Shown here in pieces: positions 23,680-34,739 of a DNA stretch of 64,000 nucleotides. The DNA is from Mytilus galloprovincialis. Its lineage: Eukaryota > Mollusca > Bivalvia > Mytilida > Mytilidae. Location: positions 61,161,261 through 61,225,260 of the forward strand of contig NC_134845.1 of assembly GCF_965363235.1 (NCBI RefSeq). Reading direction: 5' to 3'. The first letter of the stretch is position 1. Every line of letters starts with the position of its first letter. The notes beneath the pieces are model-generated. The model did no database searches, was not told where the DNA came from, and saw nothing but the letters and a program-made list of their open reading frames with translations. The translations under genes and the position numbers were made by a program.

Positions 23680-25015
23680 TTTTTAGAATAAAGCAGATTG
23701 TTCATAGCGTATTTTGTAAGAATTGATTTTTTTTTTCATTTTTAAGAAGATAAAAGAATATCCTATTGTTATTTATGGTAGAGTCCTAAAATTATTTCAG
23801 ACCTAATCAACTTTACTATGTATTAACATCAAAACATCAAGACAGGCTTTTTCTACTTGACGAACATTGCAACTGCACCCCAAGTGCAAACCTATTCAAA
23901 CCATCTTAAAATGAGTTTCGGGGACTCGATCCACTCAGAATATTATTTTTTTTTGCGTTATTTCAATGCAATAGCATGATGGTTTAGCAAATGAGAGTAT
24001 CTGTATGATCACAGGTGCATAATAAACTTCTATAAATAGAAGTTAAACAATTTACCACCCTTGTTTTTTCTAAGTCTTTGTTAAATTGGCACTTCTTCAA
24101 AATAAATGTCCAAAACTTATTTCCTGTAAAGAACTACTTGAAATTTTATATCCTGTCCAGTACCAAAAACAAAGTTTTTAAATTTCATGATATTGGTAAT
24201 TGCATATAGAATAATAACCATTACTGGAATTTAACGAATGAAATTCCCCATTTTATAACCATGTAGCCTCGAATTTGATGGATATTTGATATTATCGACA
24301 AATTAAGAAAAATAATGGTGCTTTCAAATTAACACCCGAGATATAAATTTATGATTATATAAGTATATGACATCGTATGGATACTGATGTTACTATGAGT
24401 TGGTGGTATAACACATATCGTACCATCACTAGGTACAAGATACGGCGATGGTTCCTCAATTTGTTATATTCTTATGCAAACAAAAGATTACGTAGATTAA
24501 ATTTTTATGTAAGGACTTTTGAAATCTCCTTGGAGACGGTAAACTTTTATATTGATTTTTCATTCTGCTTGAATACTTGAATTACTAATTTCTCATAACA
24601 TTTCTATACTAAATGAGTGAAAGTTGCCCCATTATCTTTATTCATTGACCTGCAAATTTGAAATTTTGAGGAAATGATAGGTATAAATAAACCAAAAGAG
24701 ACCTGATAAAGAAGACAATTAGGTCCACCAGTGCTATTGATCTTCCTAAAATAATCTTTTGTATCATATTCAACTGTTTGTAGGCAGATGAAATACATTT
24801 GTTTTCATCATTTATTGGTCCACACTAACTTCTATCATGATGTGGCTTGGTTTGGATTTGTTGAAGAAAGGAGTAGGTCCGGTAAGGACCGATTTTGGCC
24901 TCAAATTTCAGGTTCATCTGACGAAAGATTTTGACCAATTTAAACCAATTTGACTTTTTTAAAAGTGTCTACATCATTTGAATCAATTAGTTTATGTGAA
25001 AGATTTTAACAGATT
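23680..25015. other. gene-free stretch
   Basis: No recognisable exon or repeat is present. The open frames at 24377-24580 and 24604-24798 have no domain signature and no splice context, and I treat them as noise. Confidence 0.4.
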
Positions 25016-25156
25016 TTTTCGAAAAACTAAGGATTTTCTTACCCCAGGAGTAGATTACCTTAGCCGTATTTGGCACAACTTTTTGGAATTTTGGGTCCTC
25101 AATGCTCTTCAACTTTGTATTTGTTTGGCTTTTTAACTATTTGGATCTGAGCGTCA

Positions 25157-25195
25157 CTGATGAGTCTTATGTAGACGAAACGCGCGTCTGGCGTA
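25157..25195 (+). ncRNA. type I hammerhead ribozyme core, unit 1
   Basis: CTGATGA, stem II GTC/GAC around a TTATGTA loop, GAAA, stem III CGC/GCG around GCGTCTG, then TA (cleavage triplet GUA). Every invariant core nucleotide is present. Upstream GGATC and downstream AACCC could contribute an imperfect outer stem I. Confidence 0.75.
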
Positions 25196-25511
25196 TAAAA
25201 TTATAACCCTGGTACTTTTGATAACTATTTACACCACTTGGTCGATGCCACTGCTGGTGGACGTTTCGTCCCCGAGGGTATCACCAGCCCAGTAGTCAGC
25301 ACTTCGGTGTTGACATGAATATCAATTATATGGTCATTTTTATAAATTTTCTGTTTACAAAACTTTGAATTTTTCGAAAAACTAAGGATTTTCTTACCCC
25401 AGGAGTAGATTACCTTAGCCGTATTTGGCACAACTTTTTGGAATTTTGGGTCCTCAATGCTCTTCAACTTTGTATTTGTTTGGCTTTTTAACTATTTGGA
25501 TCTGAGCGTCA

Positions 25512-25550
25512 CTGATGAATCTTATGTAGACGAAACGTGCGTCTGGCGTA
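25512..25550 (+). ncRNA. hammerhead ribozyme core, unit 2, weakened
   Basis: It sits exactly 355 bp after unit 1. The first stem II base has changed (GTC to ATC, leaving an A-C pair with GAC) and one stem III base has changed (ACGC to ACGT, giving a U-G pair with GCGT). The core CTGATGA, GAAA and GUA are kept. Confidence 0.6.
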
Positions 25551-25959
25551 TAAAATTATAATCCTGGTACTTTTGATTACTAATTAGTCATTAAAAAACG
25601 ATCCGAATCAAGCTCAAATATGAAAAATTTACCAAATATGCCAAAAAATGTCACTTTTTAGATGGTTTTTGTCAAAAATGAAAGTGGCCGCATCCGTTCA
25701 ATATTAAGGATGAACACGAATGCGGCCACGAAAACCGTCTAAAATTTAACTAAAATGCTAGAATTGTGAAGATTTCAGTAATTTAGCATGACTTAATGGT
25801 GCTAGTATCCGATATGTGCATTGTATTGTCAACAACATGCCATATTTATGTAGCTGAAGCATTCTACTGTCCAATAAATAACAAAAAGATAACATTTTAA
25901 CAATTTTGTAAAACTGCTATATTTTGGGGCCAAAAAGGGGTCTTACTAGACCTACTCCT

Positions 25960-26130
25960 TTACTTTCATCAAAGTGAGAGGTTTAGCGCTATAAAACCAG
26001 GTTTAATCAACCAGTTTTACATTTGAAAATGCCTGTACCGTGTCAAGAATATGACAGTTCTTGTCTATTCGTTTTTGATGTGTTTTGTTATTTGATTTTG
26101 CCATGTTATTATGGACTTTCATAAATTGAT
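25960..26130 (-). repeat. dispersed repeat fragment
   Basis: It contains 'gaggtttagcgctataaaac' and 'atttgaaaatgcctgtaccg', followed by 'tatgacagtt'. It is the opposite-strand relative of the fragment at 4860-4965 and of part of the long repeat at 33590-34625. No coding content is present. Confidence 0.5.
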
Positions 26131-28384
26131 TTTCCTCTGAGTTCAGTATTTTTGGGAATTTACTTTTTAGCTCGAATCGCTGAAGATTCAAGATTTAATT
26201 ATACTAGATTTTCTAAAATTTATTGAATTGATTATGACAAAACTTGACAGGAATGCTTAACCAGTAATACTAAGGAAAAAAGTCGCCTTTAGTTTAATAA
26301 ACAATTAAGTCTTCTTTAGTATAGCTTACCAAAATAATGTTTGATCTCGAAGTAAACATTGATCTTAAAAAACGTATCCTACGAACATACGATTATGAAG
26401 ATCATACATTAGTGAATAAGGCGTTTTGACAGGACTCCTCTTCCAAACAATAAATAAATTAGAGTTCAAAATTACAAAAATATAATGTTCCCAGGTGTTG
26501 TGGCGGTTTTGTTTATGCAAGTTTAACGGTAAACCAAAGCAAAAAATTGAACAAATAAATGACGCAAAGTATTAGATACTGAACATGATTCCAGCTATCT
26601 GTCCATGATTAACATCGGTACTACATTTACACTTTGGAGAATTCTCAAATGTTATTGTAATACCATCTCGATTACAAACTGATTTGCAATTGACTCCATA
26701 ATACGTTGAGGGTTTAATATCTCGAACCATAATTGTATATCGCTCGTCGGTGTTCAGTCGAATCTGATTGGTTAGTGTTAAAGCAATTGTGTTTTTGTGT
26801 GACGTTGTCGATTGCATGTCCAGTACCTCATTACATATAACTTTTTCAGAATTATCTGTTAATTCAAATGTGAACTTCGAATATTCAACACTCGCATTTA
26901 TTTCTGGTTCAAAAATTATGCATCCTTTGAGCAATATTGATTTGTTTGAATAAAACTTGAGGGCGTTAGCTGCAGTAGAGCGCCATCCAAACTTAACACT
27001 TGTATGTCGATTTAAGTATTTAGTTTGCAAATAGCTGGATGAACATCTAGGTGTATCCGAAAAAAGTAAGCATTTTTCACCAAAATGATACCGAAAAACA
27101 CTTAGAATTTCATCGGTGGTAAGTAGCATGGAATGTGAAACTTTGTTTGAAAAATAAGTTTTTTCTACAAGAGGAAATTTTATCATGAACACCAATTCTC
27201 CTGCTATGGCTCTTAAATTCTCTGCATTTACTTCTTTACCTTGCATTTTACATTGAGCTTCTGTCCACTTCAGGAAAAATTTACAAACTTCTGTCTCGGA
27301 ACAAGAAAGATTATCAGATGTTAAAATAATTTTAACGCATTCGGTATTTAGGTGAACTGCATGAATGGACAACAGGCATTCGTCCGTATTATCTTCTATA
27401 AACTGTAAGCTTTCTTTTTGAAGATCTTCGAGATGAAATTGTTTAGCCGCTGAGAGCGCCACAACGGCATTTGAAGATTGTGCAGTTGATTTAAGGAGTT
27501 CACAACACTTTGTCTTAATTTTTGAAAGCATGTATTTGTCAGCTGCATATACCATTCTGTTAACATTGTCTGTGGATATTTGAATCTAATTACTGTAGGC
27601 ATACCTGATTGAAAAAATATATAATATAAATCAAGTTTAAGACCACAATTGTAAATGCTGATATATCTTATTTCTATCCACGATTCACAGGATCTTGATT
27701 AGACTTTTTAAAAATATTATTGGGAATAAACCTATCAAGGACGACAGTTAAATAGTGAATGAATGAACCAAATTTGCAATTAAATGTGATAATCCTTCCT
27801 TTCAGGACTCTGTTACGTACGTTTATGACAGCGTGCAGTCAAGGATCGGACACTCCAGGTCATCAAGGGAAGTAATTCTACCTTTTCACTAGTCGTAGTT
27901 TAGTGCTGTATGATCTCAAAACGGTCCATAATCGTGTGAACGTCACATTACTGTTTAAGTCAGTACGGGCTAAATTATGATTACCGAATGCGGTCATTGT
28001 ATAGCTTAAACGTTTTATTTGTTTTATCTGAACATTGAATAACAAAATGTTATTTCTATATTTTCTCGATCAAATGATTATTTGTAACGTATGCGTGTGC
28101 TTAGTAATAGTTATACAATGAGGGAAAGTGGTATTTCAGTGCAAGATCCTTTCGATTTCGATGAGCCAGAGAATGATATTACATTGACTCACCAAGTCTG
28201 AATGGGATAATTATTTTACATCCCAGCTGTTCGAAATAGGATAAAAGCCCATTTACGTTCCATAACATCTAGTTTAGAACACATCACAATCATTATACTT
28301 TACTTCATATATTATTATATTGTGTATACCATATATGAGCCCCGAACACACAGTTTAAATATGTTAGATTAACAGGGAGTGTGT

Positions 28385-28475
28385 ATCCAGTCGTCCTTAT
28401 GTAGCGGTATGACTTATGTGTTTATATGCTAATAGTTTTAAGTTCGATTCCCAGCATAGACACAGGTTTATTTTC
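28385..28475 (+). repeat. tRNA-like segment, probable SINE relic
   Basis: AGTTCGATTCC at ~28440 matches a Pol III box B in 10 of 11 positions. TAGCGGTATGA, about 40 bp upstream, is a weak box A. The acceptor stem does not close, so it is not a functional tRNA. It lies in the intron of BTB copy 1. Confidence 0.35.
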
Positions 28476-28743
28476 TTCACAAATTTTAATAGTTAGTCAT
28501 TTTTCTGTATAACTATTTCTAAGTTTAACTGTGGATTTGACAATTCCGCCAAAATGTTACAGAACAAAGGAAAGCATGCAGACAAAAAATACAAAAGAGG
28601 GTGATCCGGCTCAGATCACCCCTGATAAAACAAAGGAGCTGGGGTGTAATGACCATATGCATATTAAATACTGACCTGGTCGTTGTCGATTTTTCTTTAC
28701 GAAACACAATATGTCGAAATTCAGTATTGCGTCTTCTTTACTA

Positions 28744-28846
28744 TTAGTCGTCTGTTTGTCTTTTTATTTTTTAGCCATGGCGTTGTCAGTGTATTTTCGA
28801 TCTATGAGCTTGACCTTCCCTCTGGTATTTTTTGCCCCTCTTTTTG
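28744..28846 (+). mobile_element. Naiad-type element, extreme 3' end
   Basis: It matches the last ~100 bp of the Naiad 3' UTR: 'ctgtttgtctttttattttt', 'gccatggcgttgtcagtgta', 'tcgatctatgagcttgac' and 'gcccctcttttt'. It is a very short 5'-truncated copy in the intron of BTB copy 1, in antisense orientation to that gene. Confidence 0.7.
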
Positions 28847-30114
28847 AAAATTACTTCAATAAATATATAAATTAATCCTTTAACAAGATTTCCACTGTTG
28901 TTTTCTCAGACAATTTATTCATTGAAACATCATTAAGGAGTTAAATTGAAGTTCGCATAGGTACGGATATCATAAGGTCGAACTATCAACTTGCAAGTGA
29001 ATAATGCATCAGCAATAGTTCTTAACTTATTTTGACAAAATTGAAGCATACCGGCCACTAAAAGCGAATTATTATATCACTTTTTCACTTTCATGAATTA
29101 TTGAACAAAAAAAATTCATATCTTAAATTTTTGTAGCTAGTGCCCCTTTAACATGTTTAACGGTACTAATTTTCATGAACCAAATCTGCATTTCGACAAT
29201 TAATATATCTTTAATGATAGTTGAGAACGACATATTTTAAGATCAAAACAATTTAAAAACGTTGGAGAGCTGTTACGGACGAAAAAAAGAAAAGCCATAT
29301 AAAGGTGCTTTAAATTGATATTAGCGAAGGCAAAATAGCAGATACATTGACGCGGTAAGTTCTGGTGAATACTCATATGGTCTAACCTGTTAAAATAATC
29401 AAACGAGTATATTATCATATGGTTCAAACATTAACAAATGATCAGAGCATATGCTTATACCAATATATTTTAAATGATGGTCTGTACATGCATATTTGTA
29501 AAGCTTCAAAGACATGCTGACTGAACATTTTCAAACTACCGACCGTGCAAGGGCTGTATAGCCAGTTAGGGTTGTATAGCCAGTTAGGGTTATTACAAAC
29601 TTCCAAATATATATTTATTTAAACTATCAACAAGTTTTGATTTATTTTCTATTATTTCAGATTGTATTTAATTATTCTGTTTGTGAACATATTCCATAAT
29701 TGGAACAACTGACAACATACTAACCGAAGTAGATTGTTGAATATATCATCGTCAATATCAGGTATATTGATTTCTCCTTTTTCAGGAAGTAAACCTTCAA
29801 ACATCGTATGAAATACCAAGCTGCGACTAGCCAGAATATTCTTATGTGCCTTAATTATTTTGCAGCTTTCTCCAACACGGAACGTGACGTCACACATAAT
29901 TTCATTTTCTAACATGTACAGCATACAATTTGGTAAGGTTTTGCCTTCTCTCCAATCGACTTTTTCTTTGTTTAAGTTATCCATGGTTTTCTATAATCAA
30001 ATAAAACAAAACATGACATTGAATATCAAATAAATCAGACCACATTTTGTTCTCCTATTTCATTTTGGTATTAATGTTTGGCTTTAAAATATATGAATAA
30101 ATTTATATAGAATT

Positions 30115-30260
30115 ATGTATTTGAACATCTGTATTGGGTCTCATTGGTCAGAGCTAAGTATTACTGGAACGAACTTTTGACCAGATGAGCCGCGGGGCAC
30201 GTTCAATCAACACGAGGGGACGGTGGCGAATAGCTACCCGACCCTCCTGTTTCATATATA
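30115..30260 (+). repeat. repeat fragment related to the end of the element at 21 kb
   Basis: The text 'tctgtattgggtctcattgg', 'tcagagct', 'aatcaacacgag' and 'ggcgaatagctacccgaccc' parallels 21160-21255 ('ctgtatttggtctcatttgc', 'aatcaacaagag', 'acattgcgacccaaccgg'). The two loci therefore share a dispersed repeat that extends past the arm of the 19263-21185 element. Confidence 0.5.
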
Positions 30261-30296
30261 ATAGCGTATTTTGATCTTCAAGTAGCAATACTTACC

Positions 30297-30420
30297 TGCA
30301 GTGACATGTTCCCAGGAAAAAATGTGTAGATGGTGGATTCGTTCCAAGATATAAAGTACTTTCGATTTAGTTGTAAAAGTAGATTAATCAGTAACAACCC
30401 GATACGATACGATAGAGATA
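30297..30420 (-). other. possible 5' untranslated exon of BTB copy 1
   Basis: On the minus strand a strong donor (CTGCAG|GTAAGT) sits at 30297/30296. A pyrimidine-rich acceptor ending in TATAG lies 6 nt upstream of the BTB start codon at 29984. Together they suggest a non-coding first exon whose upstream limit I cannot place. The prediction rests only on these two sites. Confidence 0.3.
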
Positions 30421-31493
30421 CGCATGACACAGTTAGTTGATCTATTTTTAAAAATATGGTCATATTGGTTTCTAAAAATAGCTGACAAGTTTTATGTGTA
30501 TTTCATTGTGTGCATATTCATTTTTCTTAATGATATATTAATGTCATAACGGGGCGTCGTGAATGATATAGGTATCTACATAAATATCATTGATTAATCT
30601 TAACTGAATTTATAGGTGATTTAAGAAGTTACATAAAATAAAATGTTGATATGTGTCTTAGATAGTTTCATTATAATTGTGTCTGACATGTCACTATGTC
30701 ATTTAATTTCAAATTTCTATAGATTTATACATATGTTTTTTACTTGAATTCTTACTTCAAACATGTATCAGTGATGCGTCAAACCTACACTCCAGATTAG
30801 GAAAAGAAAAATGGGAGAAGTAGGGCAAAATAGATTACCCTGTATTGTACGAAGAAAACCAAGCAGTCCGAACATCTGAAAAAATAAAATCATAAACTTA
30901 TCTAATCACATTTGCGAAAAAGAGAATGAAAACCTCTGAAAAAAGGGTTGAAAAAACAAAAAAACAAAAAAACGAATAAAAAAAGAATAATAAAAGAATA
31001 AATAAATAATATAAAAAAACAAAACAAAAAACAAATCTTAATCTTATAATTTTATCAAAGAAGGGATAAAAGTTATTAGACAATCAGTAGAGCATGTCAA
31101 ATCAACATACGGGTCTATTCAAACAGTTCACTGGACAACAGGCTGCACTTTAAGTTTTATGATTCAAGAGTGATCCCCTATCCAGAACTAGTAGTTCCTT
31201 ATACTATATAAGTCATTTCAACTTTTTGTATATAAAAGATGAGATTATCATGGTAAGCGACGAGAAATCTTTTCGAAGACGAAAGTTGAGATTAGAAGTA
31301 CAGCTTATTTAAATTGCATTTGCAATGTGAAATGTAACAAAATTAAATGAACAAAATAATTTAATTTAAATTTCAGTAAGATATAATCTAAAAAAATTAG
31401 TTTAATTGAGGTCTTGAGCTGGAATATCAGTGACTGAAAATAGTCCATTGTTAATTTATGTTGATCATTGCCATTTTGCGTGTTTGTAAACTA

Positions 31494-31826
31494 ATTGACT
31501 ATAGAAGTATAGGGGAGGATTAAATTGTGGAAAAATATGTTTAACCCCATCGCATGTTCGCGCCTTTCCCAAGGCAGGAGCCTCTTGTCTTTTGTTAGTC
31601 TTCTATGTTTTTTTTTAAATTTTGGTTCAGTTATGTTTCGAAGTTGAGTGTGACGCCCATTTTCACTGAAATAGTTCTCATTTTTATTTGAAGCCAGCTG
31701 ATAAGGCTTCAGTGTGCAAGATTTTCGCCCCGAATTAAACACCCATTGGTCGATTCCGGTTGCTCTCTTCTCTTTGGTTGAGTCGTTGTCTCTTTTACAA
31801 ATTCCCCGTTTCCATTTTGAATTAAC
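31494..31826 (+). repeat. full-length copy of dispersed repeat R1
   Basis: It runs from 'gactatagaagtatagggga' through 'atgtttaaccccatcgca', 'aaggcaggagcctctt' and 'agccagctgataaggcttca' to 'tttacaaattccccgtttcc'. It joins in one unit the two halves seen separately at 46034-46205 (5' half) and at 13811-13935, 12656-12740 and 43953-44108 (3' half). No protein is encoded, and no terminal repeats are evident. Confidence 0.75.
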
Positions 31827-31829
31827 GAA

Positions 31830-33585
31830 AAAGAATCAGGTACAACATTTCATCAGTATACAGGTAAAGTGTATTTGTTCCTCTCAAATTATCGGAGGAG
31901 CTTTGATTAAATTAAAGGACCAGTAGTTTGCTTAAATTCAAATCTCATAAAGCAAACATACTTTGTAACTAAATGATAAGTATAATAAGTTCATATGCGT
32001 TTTAACAATATATGCCCATCATTTTCTACATAAGAAAATGCCTGCATGTCCTCGGAGCTTAGTTTTTTTTGTGATTTCACTTTTTCAGTCTTCAACAATT
32101 ATCTTATTGAAAGTCATGAGAATCAATACAGAAGGTAAATAGTAAAAGATAGTCATATATTACATCGTTTAAGATTGTGTAATGAATTGTTATCTATGTT
32201 TTGTATTTCATTCTAATTTCATATGGCTTTCACTAAGAATATTCCATTTAAGTTGGTTGAAGTGATTGGGATTAGTCTAATAAAGATACGTGTTCATTAG
32301 ATTGAACGATGAACACGATAAATACCAATATTACGAATACCCTTATATTTCAATAAAAGCAGGTAATATATCGAAACCCTGTGTCTAACGTAACCATGTG
32401 TTGCTTAAGCGAAAACTAGTATAGAAGTTACACGTGTTAGAGATTTGGCGCTATCGCTGTATTATGTCGTCGGCGTTGCAATCCTTACCGTTAAATAACA
32501 TATCAATATTTTATATGGCTTTGGAATACAAATTTCCCCAAAAAGAGTTATTAAGGTTTATAATATCAAATATAAACTTTATGTTCCTGTTCCAGACAGC
32601 ATAATTTTCTATTGTATTTGTAATTCTATATCAGCTTCATAGTAAGAAAATCACACTCCGATTTTTGTGTTTAGTTCATTTAACAATATTTCTGGTGTAT
32701 CGTAAATGAATAAAAATATGAATTGTGGACACATACTTGGCTATGGTGGTCATTCCCTTGTTTAATAAATGATTAAACTAGGATCAGAATTGTTTTAAAG
32801 AAACTTATGAAGTCTTTTCCTGTGTATAATTTGATAACAATGTTATATTATGATGTACGCACAATATCGAAATATGTAGTAATGCAATTTGTATTACAAT
32901 ATATTAAAAAACAATGTAGAGCCTGGACTAAATAAAGCCGGAAATAAATATTTTTGTTCATTCAAAATTCACCACTTTTTTTACCTTTTTTATTGATTAT
33001 CTGTATGCGTTTTTGAAATCACGTGATGGTTTAAACATAAATGTTCAACGAATTAAGCCCATATTCAAGACTTGAGATGAATATTATATAAAGGGAAAAA
33101 AAGAGTGTACAGTTATTTTAGAAAAGTGAGTACTTATTTTCCTCATTGCATTATTTTGATTTGAAAAATCAGCAAAAATCACTCAAATATGAAGTTTTTT
33201 TTTCATTTTATATAATTTCACCATTATTAGAATTATGTATCATCAATAAACCACTAAAAGCTGAACATTTTTTTTTCAAATATTGACATAAACCCGGCGC
33301 ATAGTTTTATAAATAAGCGTTGGAGCAAAGGTAGAAATATATTTGAAATTAAAAAAAAAAATTATGTTAAAGAAAATTAATCACCGCCTTCATTTATTAG
33401 ATTTGATTTGGTTAAACGTAATTTGTACGATGTATTACGGTTGCAGTTTGATTCTGATATAACCGGACATAGAATATAGGTAATTGTCTAACTGCTACCT
33501 CAGTATTGCAATTTTCATTGTTATTAAATGTAATATCAGTATTTAGTACATATATAATATTAAATCAATCCTAATTCTATCTTAT
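31830..33585. other. gene-free AT-rich stretch
   Basis: No exon, RNA gene or recognised repeat is present. Low-complexity poly(A)/poly(T) tracts dominate near 33190-33360. Confidence 0.5.
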
Positions 33586-33589
33586 TTTT

Positions 33590-34625
33590 GACAGATAGTT
33601 TTATTCATTCAAATGTGACGTCATTTTTCATTTTTGATGTGCTGTTTAACAAATTCAAAGCTTTTTTGTCATTTTTTACAATTTCAAATGTGTCGTCACT
33701 TTGCGTTGAGGCCTTGACTTATTCGGGTGTGTCTATTTTTTGTGTTGGATTGTGTTGGATTTTGTCGGGTTATGTAATGTATCCGGTTGTTTTCTGTAAT
33801 TAGTTAATACTTCAGTTTTATCATGTATATGTTTATATAGTTATTTTATAAAATTTACTGTTTGCAAAAGTATGAATTATTCTAAATAATAGGGATGTTC
33901 TGGTACCTAACAGATAACCCTGGCCCTTTTTGGCACAACTTTTTTGAACTTTTGGTCCTCGATGCTGTTCAACTTTGTACTTGTTTTGGCTTTCAAACAT
34001 TTGTATCTTGGCGTCACTAGTGGGTCTTGTGTGGACAAATCGCACTTCTGGCGTATTAAATTTTAAACCTGGTGCCTTTTGTTAGCTATTATTCGTGTGT
34101 TTCTGTGTCAATTGTGTTCTCCTATTTATTTGTATTGTAGTCCTGTAATGTTGTGTTGTCATTTAATGTTATATTTGACATGGCCATAAAAGAGGGAGGT
34201 TTGGCATGCCACAAAACCAGGTTATATCCACCATTATTTTCTTAAAAAATGTCCAGTACCAAGTCAGGAATATGGTCATTGTTATATTATAGTTCGTGTC
34301 TGTGTGTGTTACATTTTAACGCTGTGTTTCTTTTGTGTCGTTTGTTTCCTCTTATATTTGAGTGTGAATTCACATTATTATCAGACGTGTCACGGTACTT
34401 TTCTATCCAAAATTCATGTATTTAGTTTTGATGTTATATTTGTTATTCTCATCGGATTTTGTCTAATGCTTAGTTCGTTTCTGTGTGTGTTACATTTTAA
34501 TGTTGTGTCGTCATTCTCTTGTATTTAATACGTTCCCCTCGGTTTTGGTTTGTGACCCGGATTTGTTTTTTTTTCTATCGATTTATGAGTTTTGAACATC
34601 GGTATACTACTGTTGCCTTTATTGA
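33590..34625 (+). repeat. long dispersed repeat with a nested ribozyme relic
   Basis: The text includes 'tgtgttggattttgtcgggt' and 'acaaaaccaggttatatcca', two copies of a 'gttcgt.tctgtgtgtgttac' block (~34291 and 34471), and a terminus 'tttatgagttttgaacatcg', 'gtatactactgttgccttta' that I recall as the end of a common mussel element. A degenerate retrozyme-like unit (33895-34082) is nested inside. The short open frames are Phe/Val/Ser-rich repeat artefacts. Confidence 0.55.
33895..34082 (+). mobile_element. degenerate retrozyme-like unit with dead hammerhead
   Basis: The family landmarks 'tggtcctcgatgctgttcaa' and 'tctggcgtattaaa' are retained. The 39-nt core is at 34017-34055. CTGATGA has become CTAGTGG and GACGAAA has become GACAAAT, so self-cleavage is not expected. 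Confidence 0.65.
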
Positions 34626-34739
34626 CAAAAACATTGAAAGGGTAGTCAATAAACATGATAGATATATTTATATATATATATTTATATGGTTTACTGTGAA
34701 GAAACTAACATGGGTATATTACATCGATCAATAATTTTG

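Larger units (their letters stand above)
25020..25574 (+). mobile_element. retrozyme-like repeat dimer, 355-bp period
   Basis: Positions 25020-25214 and 25375-25569 are direct repeats with very few differences. Each holds 'ttaccttagccgtatttggc', 'ggtcctcaatgctcttcaac' and then a hammerhead core. The spacer between them (25228-25310) carries 'ggtcgatgccactgctggtg' and 'gtccccgaggg', the segment shared with the Naiad 5' leader. The structure of short tandem units each with a hammerhead is that of metazoan retrozymes, which are small non-autonomous retroelements propagating through circular RNAs. No protein is encoded. Confidence 0.75.
26572..29984 (-). pseudogene. BTB-BACK-PHR protein gene, copy 1, with one in-frame stop
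   Basis: Exon 1 (29984-29725) encodes the BTB/POZ domain: MCDVTFRVG at residues ~30-38, then KAHKNILASRS and VFHTMFEG, ending with a GT donor in phase 2. Exon 2 (27604-26572) encodes the rest of BTB, a BACK domain and a C-terminal PHR domain (GWRSTAANAL...TYYGVNCKSVC...GQIAGIMFSI). This is the architecture of BTBD1/2/3/6-type adaptors, which bring substrates to cullin-3 ubiquitin ligase. The joined frame is 430 codons, but codon 93 is TAG (27586-27588); the paralogue at 62783 has GAT (Asp) there. The remainder is fully open, so the lesion is young, or an alternative acceptor just before 27555 (in phase, skipping ~16 codons) is used. Gene versus pseudogene is undecided. Confidence 0.7.

Noticed and set aside
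28385..28475. Possible functional tRNA gene (good box B)
   Set aside because: Box A is weak and neither the acceptor nor the anticodon stem closes; kept only as a SINE relic.
28598..28620. GGGTGATC...GATCACCC hairpin, considered as a histone-type or regulatory stem-loop
   Set aside because: Does not match the histone 3' stem-loop consensus and there is no histone gene nearby; probably part of a repeat.
29555..29590. Duplicated 'gtatagccagttagggt' containing TTAGGG, suggestive of telomeric repeats
   Set aside because: Only two copies with an 18-bp period that is not (TTAGGG)n; a simple tandem duplication.
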